Source of the DNA: a bacterium
Lineage (GTDB): Bacteria; Cyanobacteriota; Sericytochromatia; S15B-MN24; VGJW01
Length of the DNA stretch: 12,816 nucleotides
NCBI GenBank assembly: GCA_021790035.1
Contig: JAJYIO010000024.1
Span: forward strand, 1 to 12,816
Direction: 5' to 3'
Of the stretch, positions 6,211 through 12,723 are shown piece by piece. The stretch's first letter is position 1. The number at the start of each line of letters is the position of its first letter. Both the position numbers and the translations under genes were made by a program. The notes under the pieces were generated by a model, which was given only the letters and a program-made list of their open reading frames with translations, ran no database searches and had not been told where the DNA came from.

Positions 6211-7218
6211 ACCCGAGTCCGTCAAAAGGGGTGCGGCGACGACTGGCCGGGCGTAATCGTAGGGAAAAGCGCCGGGCATGTGCGGGTTGCCGAGCACGAC
6301 GCGCCCGAGGCTCCGGGAGAAGCCCATCCTCTGACCTGGAAACTCGAGACCGGTGCGCGTCACCTGGTAGAGGTGAGCATCCAGCGAATCGGCCTCGTGG
6401 AGGATGAAGGCCTCGGCGGTCTTGGGCTCGACCGGCGACCCCCACTCGAGGCGACCTTGATGCGCCAGCAGGAGGTGAAGCAGGCCGGTCGCCAGATCCG
6501 AAGGAAAGCCCTCGATCCGCTCGATGGCCCTGCGCGTCAGGTAGTACCCGAGGGCGATGTGGCCGATGAGGTTGCCGACTTCGGTGAACTCGATGCTGTC
6601 CCCCTCGAATGCGTACTCCTCGATCTTGCCGATGTCGTGGAGCAACGCGCCGGCGGCGATCAGCGACCGATCCACCGCCAGGGATCCCGCCAGGCCCAAT
6701 GCACGCTCGAGCACCTGAAGGTTGTGTTCGAGCAATCCGTGCAGGTACGGGTGGTGGTGGGTCTTGGCAGCCGGCGCCAGGCGGTAGAGCCGGGCGATGT
6801 AGGGATCCTTGAGGAGCATGTCCCCGAGCAGGCGCCGGACCCATGGATCCTCGACGCGGGAAATCGCAGCCTCGAGTTCGACCCCCATGGCGTCCAGCGG
6901 GCGCGGACAGCGCGGAACCAGGTCCTGCCCGTTGACCGACTCACGCGGCACCAGCTCCCAGCGTCCCACCACGGCCTGGATCCCGTCGCGGTAAGACCTG
7001 ACGTCGCCCCAGACGCGCACGTAGTCCCCATTCTGGAAGTCGACCTCGTCACGCCAGACCACCGCGCCGATCTGGAGCGAGGCATTGGTCATCTTGAAGA
7101 TGTGGAACGCCCCGTCGCCCTCCTTCCGCTCGATGCGTCTGAGGTGGCTAACCCGGACCAGGACTTCTGCCAGGCGATCGCCGACCCGGGGCATGGGCGA
7201 AACGGTCTTTTCGGTCAT
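6175..7218 (-). CDS. yhaM: YhaM-type OB-fold/HD-domain 3'-5' exoribonuclease
   Basis: The 347-residue product has a nucleic-acid-binding OB-fold at about residues 15-95 (AFHIFKMTNAS, then NGDYVRVWGDVRSYRDG, the tRNA_anti pattern) and an HD phosphohydrolase domain at about 155-285. Probable metal ligands are H165 (GLLEHNLQV), H194-D195 (LLHDIGKI), H220, H253 and an Asp in LHEADSLDA (277 or 280). The text LAHQGRLEWGSPVEPKTAEA is characteristic of YhaM, a Mn2+-dependent exonuclease trimming RNA and DNA 3' ends in Firmicutes. The length is slightly above the 314 residues of the Bacillus protein because of about 30 extra C-terminal residues. Those extra codons lie over the end of mutS: the two genes converge and overlap by 36 bases. 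A 4-codon leader ORF overlaps the start, and the gene's own ribosome-binding site (GGCGGA) is weak. Confidence 0.9.
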   Translation of the reverse strand: MTEKTVSPMPRVGDRLAEVLVRVSHLRRIERKEGDGAFHIFKMTNASLQIGAVVWRDEVDFQNGDYVRVWGDVRSYRDGIQAVVGRWELVPRESVNGQDLVPRCPRPLDAMGVELEAAISRVEDPWVRRLLGDMLLKDPYIARLYRLAPAAKTHHHPYLHGLLEHNLQVLERALGLAGSLAVDRSLIAAGALLHDIGKIEEYAFEGDSIEFTEVGNLIGHIALGYYLTRRAIERIEGFPSDLATGLLHLLLAHQGRLEWGSPVEPKTAEAFILHEADSLDAHLYQVTRTGLEFPGQRMGFSRSLGRVVLGNPHMPGAFPYDYARPVVAAPLLTDSGLEGSGEDVEKR

Positions 7219-7229
7219 CGTCCGCCCAT
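7215..7229 (-). CDS. 4-codon leader ORF overlapping the YhaM-like start
   Basis: On the minus strand an ATG at 7229-7227 encodes MGGR, and its TGA (7217-7215) overlaps the ATG of the exonuclease gene (7218-7216) as ATGA. AGGAAG at 7239-7234 is well placed for this ATG but about 15 bases from the main start. A ribosome would therefore most naturally load on the small ORF and reinitiate. Confidence 0.3.
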   Translation of the reverse strand: MGGR

Positions 7230-7291
7230 GATACTTCCTGTTGCGAGCGGTCGCCGCCAGGATCCTGGAACAAGCAAGCCGGCCAACGCCT

Positions 7292-7323
7292 GCGGCCTCC
7301 AGGCAGGAGAGCCTGGAGGCCGC
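7292..7323 (-). terminator. 13-bp perfect hairpin downstream of peptidoglycan-binding-domain gene
   Basis: GCGGCCTCCAGGC pairs perfectly with GCCTGGAGGCCGC around a 6-base loop. It starts about 39 bases after the stop of the gene ending at 7362 and lies before the exonuclease gene. There is no T-tract on either side, so this is a U-less terminator, an RNA-stability element, or both. Confidence 0.5.
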
Positions 7324-7361
7324 GGGCGATAGGGATCTCGAGGGTCAGCCGGGCCCGATCG

Positions 7362-7994
7362 TCAAGCCCCGACCTTTTGACGCAGTGCCGAGAGCATGGC
7401 CGAGACGACATCGGGCGTCGCGTACTCGTTGATGGCCCAGCTGCCGTCGGCCGCCTGGTAGTTCTGGTGCAAACCGTTGCTCGCCTTGAAGCTGGTGACG
7501 GCAGCAGCGGTGGCCTGGTCGAACTGCCCGGTCACCGGAACGCTGTAGCCGAGCTGTGAGAGCGCCGCCTGCAACTGGCCGATGGCTCCGGAATTGGTGG
7601 AACCAGGCCCAAGCGTGCCATTGCTGGCGTACTGACTGACTTCTGCCTTGAAAGCAGCCACGTTGGCAGAGGTCGCCAGCAGGCCGTACTGGCTCGCCAG
7701 GGCCTGATCGGACGGGCTCAAGGAACTGGTCGGGGTCGAACTCGAACTCGAGCCGGAGAACAAACCCTTGAACCAGTTGATGACCGAAGAAAAGAACCCG
7801 GAGACCGCCGTCCATATCGAGGAGAAGACGCTCTGCACCGTCTGCTGCGCGGGCTGAGCCGGCTGCGCAGGCTGAGCCGACTGCACGGGCGCGGGGCTCG
7901 CCACCGGCGCCGAGGCCAGCACGGGCGGAGTCGGAGCGGCGCCGTCACGCGGCAGGGCGAGAGCCGATAGAGCCGATGGCCGAACGCTGATCAC
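7362..7994 (-). CDS. Peptidoglycan-binding-domain protein with amphipathic segment
   Basis: The 210-residue product ends in a peptidoglycan-binding (PG_binding_1-like) module at about 131-203: GAIGQLQAALSQLGY, VTGQFDQATAAAVTSFK, then a terminal helix. Ahead of it are a Pro/Ala-rich stretch with AQP repeats (about 39-51), an aromatic, membrane-active-looking helix (VFSSIWTAVSGFF...INWFKGLFSG, 56-81) and a Ser-rich linker. There is no ordinary Sec signal peptide, so how it reaches the wall is unclear. The amphipathic helix may anchor it, or it may leave by another route. The start is GTG 7994, with TGAGG 6 bases upstream; an in-frame GTG at 8006 is possible (4 more residues) but has no ribosome-binding site. 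No catalytic domain is present. A perfect hairpin follows the stop. Confidence 0.85.
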   Translation of the reverse strand: MISVRPSALSALALPRDGAAPTPPVLASAPVASPAPVQSAQPAQPAQPAQQTVQSVFSSIWTAVSGFFSSVINWFKGLFSGSSSSSTPTSSLSPSDQALASQYGLLATSANVAAFKAEVSQYASNGTLGPGSTNSGAIGQLQAALSQLGYSVPVTGQFDQATAAAVTSFKASNGLHQNYQAADGSWAINEYATPDVVSAMLSALRQKVGA

Positions 7995-8069
7995 AGGGCA
8001 CCTCACGACATTCGGGGCGAAGATGATGTTTTATCGGCCGGTGGCGCCCCCGATCCGGTAAAGAGAAAG

Positions 8070-9383
8070 CTAAATAGGTGCCCAGCTTTGCTTAAGCCCG
8101 CATTGTTCCGCCGGGGTCCCGTCCTGCGGTCCGATGCCGAGCCACCGGCGAGCCAGGCCCACCAGGTAAAGCGATCCGCACACCAGGATCCGGCGCCCAT
8201 CGGCGACATGCTGGGCAGCGACGAGGGCCTCGGTGGGCTCCGGGATGACCCAAAGATGCAGCGGGCCGAGGTCCCGTGCGAGCTCGGCCGGGTCGAAGGC
8301 GCTTGGCGATGGGGGAGCCGTCAAGATGAGGACCTTGGCTCTCGCCGCGAGCCGCACTGCCATCCGTGTTGCGGGCTTGTCCCGCATCGCCCCGAAGACC
8401 AGCACGATCTCCTCGTCTGGCAAGTGGCGGTCCAAAGAGTTCAGGAGCTCCTCGACCCCCGCAGGGTTGTGGGCCCCGTCGAACAGCCAGCGCCCTGACG
8501 CCGACTCGAACGCCTCCATCCGACCGGGCCAGCTTACGCGTTCCAGGCCGGCCTCGATCGCGGCATCCGGCAGGCGCAGTCCCGCCTCACGAAGAAGACC
8601 AGCTGCAGCCAGGGCCGTGGCCGTGTTGTGAACCTGGTAGGTCCCCAGCAGGCTCACGTCCCAGGTGCGCCCCCCACAGGTGATGCGCTGGCTGCGCGCG
8701 TCCGCATCCAGAGGGATGGCGGGTGCAACCGGCACGAGCGTGGCCCCGCGCTCCGCGCATACCCGAGAGAGGACGTCGTGGGCCTCCCCGGTCGCCTGCG
8801 TGAGCAGAGGTCGTCCGGGTCTGGCGATCCCCGCCTTGTGCCAGGCGACGTCGGCCAGGCTCGGACCCAGGACGTCGAGATGATCGTCCGCCACGTTCGT
8901 GACGATGGAGAGCAGGGGATCGAACGCCACGTTCGTGGCGTCGAACCGCCCCCCCCGTCCGGCCTCGAGGATCGCGACGTCCACCGCGGCACGTTTGAAG
9001 TAGAGGAATGCCGCCGCGGTCACGCGAGCGAACTCCCCGAGGGTCGCGTCGCCGAGCGCCTCCTTCTCGGCCCGGCGAACTTCGGCCATCAGCGCCTCGA
9101 AGGTATCCGGGCTCGGGCTCGAGCCTCTCGCCCAGATCCGCTCCGTCCAGCTCGCGAGGTGCGGCGAGGTATACCTGCCGATCGCCAGTCCCGCTTCCGC
9201 CAGGATGCTGGCGAGCAGGGCGCAGACAGAGCCCTTGCCGTTGGTCCCCGCCACGTGAATCGCCCGCAACCCGGCTTGAGGATCGCCGAGACGCGCCAGC
9301 ACGGCCTCGGTCCGGGCAAGCTTCTCCGGACCGTCCAGCTCCGGCGCCCGGGAGCGCATCCCGCTAGCTTTCATCCGTTTCAT
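8070..9383 (-). CDS. folC: Folylpolyglutamate synthase / dihydrofolate synthase
   Basis: FolC joins glutamate to dihydropteroate and then extends the polyglutamate tail of folates, using ATP, in the cytoplasm. The 437-residue product has the P-loop HVAGTNGKGSV (43-53), YTSPHL (71-76), ILEAGRGGRFDATN (138-151), a metal-site segment VTNVADDHLDVLG (161-173), KAGI with the probable carbamylated Lys183, WPGRME (285-290) and the C-terminal FDGAHNP (301-307). It differs from many members in having His where Glu usually precedes KAGI, and Arg in GRGGR where Leu is common. The N-terminal helix before the P-loop is degenerate. Three in-frame ATGs (MKRMKASGM) make the exact start uncertain, and AAGG/GAG sequences precede the first two. 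It lies 69 bases after the acetyltransferase stop. A separate dihydrofolate synthase cannot be excluded elsewhere. Confidence 0.94.
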   Translation of the reverse strand: MKRMKASGMRSRAPELDGPEKLARTEAVLARLGDPQAGLRAIHVAGTNGKGSVCALLASILAEAGLAIGRYTSPHLASWTERIWARGSSPSPDTFEALMAEVRRAEKEALGDATLGEFARVTAAAFLYFKRAAVDVAILEAGRGGRFDATNVAFDPLLSIVTNVADDHLDVLGPSLADVAWHKAGIARPGRPLLTQATGEAHDVLSRVCAERGATLVPVAPAIPLDADARSQRITCGGRTWDVSLLGTYQVHNTATALAAAGLLREAGLRLPDAAIEAGLERVSWPGRMEAFESASGRWLFDGAHNPAGVEELLNSLDRHLPDEEIVLVFGAMRDKPATRMAVRLAARAKVLILTAPPSPSAFDPAELARDLGPLHLWVIPEPTEALVAAQHVADGRRILVCGSLYLVGLARRWLGIGPQDGTPAEQCGLKQSWAPI

Positions 9384-9452
9384 CTCGCCTTGCGTCGCCT
9401 GGCTCGGGCCCGGACCTCGCGAAGCTGCCTAGACGCAGCAGCGATCTTCCCG

Positions 9453-10283
9453 TCAATCCAGCCCGCGCAGCCATACCCAGACCGAGCCTACCACGGAGGT
9501 GCGAGCGTGCGCCGGAGCAAAGAGGGCGTTCGCGCCCTTGTGCGTGTCCGACGTCGCGAACTGGACCCACGAAGCGCCCTGACGCGCCAGTTCGTGCTCG
9601 AAACGATCGATGAGGTACGGGGCCAGCCCGGTGCCCCGGTGTCGCAGGCGCACCGCGATCTCGAAGAGCAGCGTCTCCGCCGCTGACTGCCGCACTCCGA
9701 GGGTCAGGCCGACCAGCTGGCCTCGCCGCGTAGCCAAGAAGGAGACGCTGGGCAGGAACTCCCCGATCGCGCCAGACTCCAGACGCTCGAGCACGATCGA
9801 CAAGGTCGACCGCGTGGGAAGCTCCGGATAGGTCAGGAACAGGCCATCGAGGCCCCGGTTGACGGTCGCCAGGAGCTCGGCGACCTCCTCGCGGCGCGCC
9901 GGATCGTAGATCTCGACCTCGTAGCCGGCCGGAGGCGGACCGACGGTGCGGGGAGCGAACCTCAGATCGAATCGATGCTCGAGGCGGGTGACCCGCCGGA
10001 AGCCCACCGCTGGCAGGGTCTCCGGCAGATCCTGGATTCGCCATGCCGGAATGGTGATCGCCTGGACGCGATCGTCAGCGGCCAGGAGATCGAGCGCCGA
10101 CTCCCAGCCCTCGCCATCGCAGGACTCCACGATGCGATGGCCTGGCGTCCCCCCGACCAGCACCGTCACGCCCTCGGCGACATAGGCTGCCGGGAACGGG
10201 CCATACATGAACCGGTGCCAGAACTCGGCTTGCCACGCCCGCCGATCGACGTCGGGCGCGGCGTGCTGGAGAAATTGCTCCAC
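9453..10283 (-). CDS. GNAT-family N-acetyltransferase
   Basis: The 276-residue product carries a GNAT fold in its C-terminal half: strand VSFLATRRGQLVGLTLGV (180-197), strand LLFEIAV (205-211), the acetyl-CoA pyrophosphate loop RLRHRGTGLAPYLIDR (212-227) and a following helix, ending near SVWVWLRGLD. The N-terminal 110 residues could be a decayed second GNAT domain or a substrate-specificity domain. The acceptor is unknown. It uses a GTG start at 10283 with a poor ribosome-binding site, and the long inverted repeat just upstream reaches into this codon. A later in-frame ATG exists near 10208 (MYGPFPAAYVAEG) but lacks a ribosome-binding site, and the residues before it look protein-like. It is co-directional with folC and the 369-residue coiled-coil gene. 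Confidence 0.85.
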   Translation of the reverse strand: MEQFLQHAAPDVDRRAWQAEFWHRFMYGPFPAAYVAEGVTVLVGGTPGHRIVESCDGEGWESALDLLAADDRVQAITIPAWRIQDLPETLPAVGFRRVTRLEHRFDLRFAPRTVGPPPAGYEVEIYDPARREEVAELLATVNRGLDGLFLTYPELPTRSTLSIVLERLESGAIGEFLPSVSFLATRRGQLVGLTLGVRQSAAETLLFEIAVRLRHRGTGLAPYLIDRFEHELARQGASWVQFATSDTHKGANALFAPAHARTSVVGSVWVWLRGLD

Positions 10284-10285
10284 GT

Positions 10286-10331
10286 GCCGTTCGACCTGCA
10301 GGAAGTCGAGGCTTGCTGCAGGTCGAACGGC
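10286..10331 (-). terminator. 16-bp perfect inverted repeat between coiled-coil and GNAT genes
   Basis: GCCGTTCGACCTGCAG pairs perfectly with CTGCAGGTCGAACGGC around a 14-base loop. A U-G and two G-C pairs extend the stem to 10283-10334, touching the GTG start of the acetyltransferase. It begins about 11 bases after the upstream stop codon. It could be a U-less terminator of the upstream gene or a translational switch for the downstream one. Confidence 0.5.
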
Positions 10332-10341
10332 GCGATGCGAG

Positions 10342-11451
10342 TTACTCGTCTTCGGGCTTCTGGAAGGGCAGGACCGGGATCTCGATCTTGGGGAACAGTG
10401 CCGTCAATCCGCGATCGTCGGCACACTGCTCACCGAGCCGCTGGAGGAAGTAGATCTTGCCGTTCAGCCGTGTCCAGAAAGCCTGTTGCAGCAGCGGCAT
10501 CGCTTCCTTGGGAGACACCCTCGCGACGCGCGCCAGGTAATCGCGACCCTGGCGGATCATCCCGTTGACCTCGGCTAGCTGCGTCGCGATCGTCCTCGCC
10601 CGAACCTCGAACGCGGAATCCGATTCGAGCCGCTTGGCCACCAGGGCCACGATCGAGCGCTCCTCGTCGCTGAGATCGGCCGTGGGATCCTCGATAACCG
10701 CGGGCTCCGCCTCGACAGAGTCCTCTGGCGCCGCCTCGGCGGGCGCAGGCACGCCTTCATCAAGGCCAAGGGTCGAGGTCACGACGCGGCCGCTCGCGAC
10801 CGGGGTCTGGGTGAGACTGCGGCTGCCTCCCGACGACTTCAGGGCCGCGGTGGTGGCTTGCCGGGAGGAGGGGCCATCGGCCTCGGGTGGGGCGTAGCGC
10901 GACATGCCCAGTGCCCCCGCCAGGATCCGGTGTCCGACCTCGTAGTTGAACATCGACATCGAGACCGCGGCGAGGTCGCACTCGGCGTTCGCGAGCCGCC
11001 AGTCGTATGTCGCAAAGGGATCCGAGAGCTTGGCCCCGTTCTCCACCTCGGCCGCGACGGCGGCCAGCTCCCCGGTGACCTTGACGAGGTCCTCTTTCAT
11101 CCCCTGAAGCTCGAGTGTGAGCATCTTGCGCCCGGAGCTGAAGAACGTGCGCGCCACCACCAGGTTCTCGCGCGCCTTGTGCTGTTCAGGCGTATCTTCC
11201 GCCTCCGGGTGCCTGGCGAACAGGTCGTCGAGCTTGGCCTGCTCCTCTTCGTACCAGGCGGCCTGAGCCTCGTGGCGAGATATCTGCGCCTGGAACTTCT
11301 TGATGGCTTCGCGCTGGGCACCCTTGGCCTTGGCCTCGACCCGTGCCAGCTCGGCCTTGACGTCGGCCAGGAGCGTTTGCTGCTCGGCCTCGGAAAGCTG
11401 GGATAGATTCTCGGGTTTCAGGCGGTCAAAATCGAACGTTTCTGTAGGCAA
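10342..11451 (-). CDS. Coiled-coil protein of unknown function with TTG start (369 aa)
   Basis: I do not recognise this family. The product has an N-terminal charged coiled coil (about residues 15-80, including LLADVKAELARVEAKAKGAQ), a second helical stretch (85-140), a region with two predicted helices (145-185), a flexible Pro/Ala/Glu-rich linker (about 190-260) and a C-terminal helical domain (262-345) that ends in an acidic tail (FQKPEDE). There is no signal peptide or membrane segment. The start is TTG at 11451, supported by a strong GGGAGAGG 5-8 bases upstream and by no better ATG or GTG nearby. It lies 119 bases after the stop of the small Ala/Gly-rich protein, with a perfect hairpin between them, and is followed by the hairpin at 10286-10331. 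A structural or cytoskeletal role is possible but untested. Confidence 0.85.
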   Translation of the reverse strand: MPTETFDFDRLKPENLSQLSEAEQQTLLADVKAELARVEAKAKGAQREAIKKFQAQISRHEAQAAWYEEEQAKLDDLFARHPEAEDTPEQHKARENLVVARTFFSSGRKMLTLELQGMKEDLVKVTGELAAVAAEVENGAKLSDPFATYDWRLANAECDLAAVSMSMFNYEVGHRILAGALGMSRYAPPEADGPSSRQATTAALKSSGGSRSLTQTPVASGRVVTSTLGLDEGVPAPAEAAPEDSVEAEPAVIEDPTADLSDEERSIVALVAKRLESDSAFEVRARTIATQLAEVNGMIRQGRDYLARVARVSPKEAMPLLQQAFWTRLNGKIYFLQRLGEQCADDRGLTALFPKIEIPVLPFQKPEDE

Positions 11452-11527
11452 TTGAGCCTCTCCCTTTCACTAGCGCCTGCCGATGGTCTGGCGATCGCTG
11501 CACAGTGTTGTACCCAGCTAACCCGAA

Positions 11528-11554
11528 GGCCCCGCGATCGACGATCGCGGGGCC
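11528..11554 (-). terminator. 13-bp perfect hairpin downstream of small Ala/Gly-rich gene
   Basis: GGCCCCGCGATCG and CGATCGCGGGGCC flank a single A, so the folded form has 12-13 pairs with a tiny loop. It lies 17 bases after the stop of the gene ending at 11571. No T-tract follows on the minus strand. It is the third U-less perfect hairpin after a minus-strand gene in this window. Confidence 0.55.
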
Positions 11555-11570
11555 ACCCTCCCGAAGCTTT

Positions 11571-11900
11571 CTAGAAGCCGAACGCTGAAGCCAGCGAGCT
11601 GAAACCCGAGGCAGCCGAACTGATCTCGTTGCCCGCGCTCTTGTCGAACGTGCCGACCAGATTGCCGACCGCATTGACGACTCCGCCGGCCTTCTTGGCA
11701 GAATCGTTCGCGCTCTGATTGTTGGAATTGCTCTGACCCGTCGCGCTCTTGAAGAACCCAAGGGCCTTGGACGCCGCGCCAACTGCCGCCGTGACCGGGG
11801 CCAGGGCCGGGAAGAACGCAGAGGCGATACCCAGCAGAGGCTGGGCGATCTTCATGATGTCGCTGAAGGCGCTCTCGATACCCTTGACGACTCCACCCAT
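11571..11900 (-). CDS. Small Ala/Gly/Ser-rich hydrophobic protein (109 aa)
   Basis: I do not recognise this family. The product is 109 residues, with a hydrophobic, glycine-containing stretch at about 18-50 (IAQPLLGIASAFFPALAPVT then AAVGAASKALGFF), a polar Asn/Ser/Gln linker (54-68) and a second small-residue helix (70-109). AGGTGGAAG a few bases upstream of the ATG at 11900 is a convincing ribosome-binding site, and a perfect hairpin follows the stop, so it looks like a complete, independently expressed gene. There is no cleavable signal peptide. The composition resembles pore-forming, phasin-like or surface-active small proteins, but nothing specific can be claimed. It is divergent from the secreted beta-barrel-like protein, with a 202-base region between. 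Confidence 0.7.
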   Translation of the reverse strand: MGGVVKGIESAFSDIMKIAQPLLGIASAFFPALAPVTAAVGAASKALGFFKSATGQSNSNNQSANDSAKKAGGVVNAVGNLVGTFDKSAGNEISSAASGFSSLASAFGF

Positions 11901-12023
11901 GGTCTTCCACCTTTCTCGGCTCGCGGGCGGTCTTCGCCTCGCTAATCCCTCGCCACAGGTGGTTTATGCCCCCCTGCTCCCCGCGGCAGGATAAGTTTCA
12001 CAGGCGCTTAACGAAATTCTGGG

Positions 12024-12042
12024 CCCGCGAAACGTTCGCGGG
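12024..12042. promoter_or_regulatory. Inverted repeat CCCGCGAA-ACG-TTCGCGGG between divergent genes
   Basis: A perfect 8+8 inverted repeat with a 3-base centre lies between the divergent starts at 11900 and 12103, and ends 6 bases before the predicted -35 of the plus-strand gene. That position suits an operator for one or both genes. It could alternatively be a terminator-like hairpin, since CATCCTTT follows on the plus strand. Confidence 0.4.
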
Positions 12043-12048
12043 TCATCC

Positions 12049-12078
12049 TTTAAACAAGTCCCGGCGGCCAGGTAGAAT
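12049..12078 (+). promoter_or_regulatory. Predicted sigma-70-type promoter for secreted protein gene
   Basis: TTTAAA at 12049-12054 (4 of 6 matches to TTGACA) and TAGAAT at 12073-12078 (5 of 6 to TATAAT) are separated by 18 bases. Transcription would begin near 12085, just before the AAGGAG at 12091-12096, leaving a very short leader. Confidence 0.5.
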
Positions 12079-12102
12079 GTACGATTCCGAAAGGAGCCGG
12101 AC

Positions 12103-12723
12103 ATGCTACGGCCTTGCTTGGCGCTACTGGCCCTGAGCGCCACTTCGTGCCTCTTTGCCCCCCCCGCGCTCGCCCAGCAGGCGAGCCGCCAGCCATACCG
12201 CACCGCGCTCGCGGCCTCGAGCTGGTGGAAGGGGTCCGAGATCTCGTACCTGCCGGGCATCGGTCCGGCGGCCAAGAGCCAGTCGCTGCTCCTGGCCCAA
12301 GGCAACGACCTCGCGCTCACCAGCTGGTTCCACCTGGGCGGCCAGACGGCCGTCGGGTACCAGTTGACGCCCAGCGAGCCGGGGGCCGGCGGCTGGGTGT
12401 CGAGCCTCGGAGGCATCGTGCCACGCCTGGGCTACCAGACCGGTCCATTCCGTATAGACGTCGGTGCCCTCCTCGGTCTGGGTGCGATGCTACGCACCAC
12501 CCGGGTCGCCGGCGTCGACGACGTGGCCCAGCTCCGTGGTTTCTGGCTCGCCGAGCCTCGGCTGGAAGTCGGCGTGGCGGCGGAAGGCGTGGCGGCCTCG
12601 CTCTTCGGGGGATACGCATTCAGCCCCAATCCAGCCGATCTTGGCGGCGTGGTGTTCGGGCTCGATTTCCGGTTCCAGAACCCGGGTGCGGCCGGCGGAC
12701 TCCCGTCTCTTTCGAATCCCTAG
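12103..12723 (+). CDS. Secreted, beta-barrel-like hypothetical protein (206 aa)
   Basis: The 206-residue product starts with a clear Sec signal peptide: a short basic N-terminus, a hydrophobic core LALLALSATSCLFAPP, and a type I cleavage site after ALA (about residue 24, then QQ). The ATSC within the core is a poor lipobox, so a lipoprotein is less likely. The mature part alternates hydrophobic and polar residues with many glycines and aromatics (LALTSWFHLGGQTAVGYQL, PFRIDVGALLGLG, GVVFGLDFRF), the pattern of amphipathic strands in a small outer-membrane beta-barrel. The C-terminus (about 15 residues of Pro/Gly after FRF) lacks the usual terminal aromatic residue. AAGGAG 6 bases before the ATG supports the start. 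The function is unknown. Its divergent neighbour is the small Ala/Gly-rich protein. Confidence 0.8.
   Translation: MLRPCLALLALSATSCLFAPPALAQQASRQPYRTALAASSWWKGSEISYLPGIGPAAKSQSLLLAQGNDLALTSWFHLGGQTAVGYQLTPSEPGAGGWVSSLGGIVPRLGYQTGPFRIDVGALLGLGAMLRTTRVAGVDDVAQLRGFWLAEPRLEVGVAAEGVAASLFGGYAFSPNPADLGGVVFGLDFRFQNPGAAGGLPSLSNP

Noticed and set aside
6280..7332. 350-codon plus-strand frame over the YhaM-like gene
   Set aside because: Shadow of the minus-strand gene, which carries intact OB-fold and HD motifs. The shadow has no domain and no ribosome site.
8003..8011. Two-codon ORF (ATG TCG TGA) overlapping the GTG at 8006, a possible fourth leader ORF
   Set aside because: It has no ribosome site, and the better start of that gene is GTG 7994, so the overlap is probably chance.
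8628..9686. 352-codon plus-strand frame across folC and the GNAT gene
   Set aside because: It spans two real minus-strand genes and their gap. Its composition is that of an antisense frame (many Arg, Gly, Asp, His).
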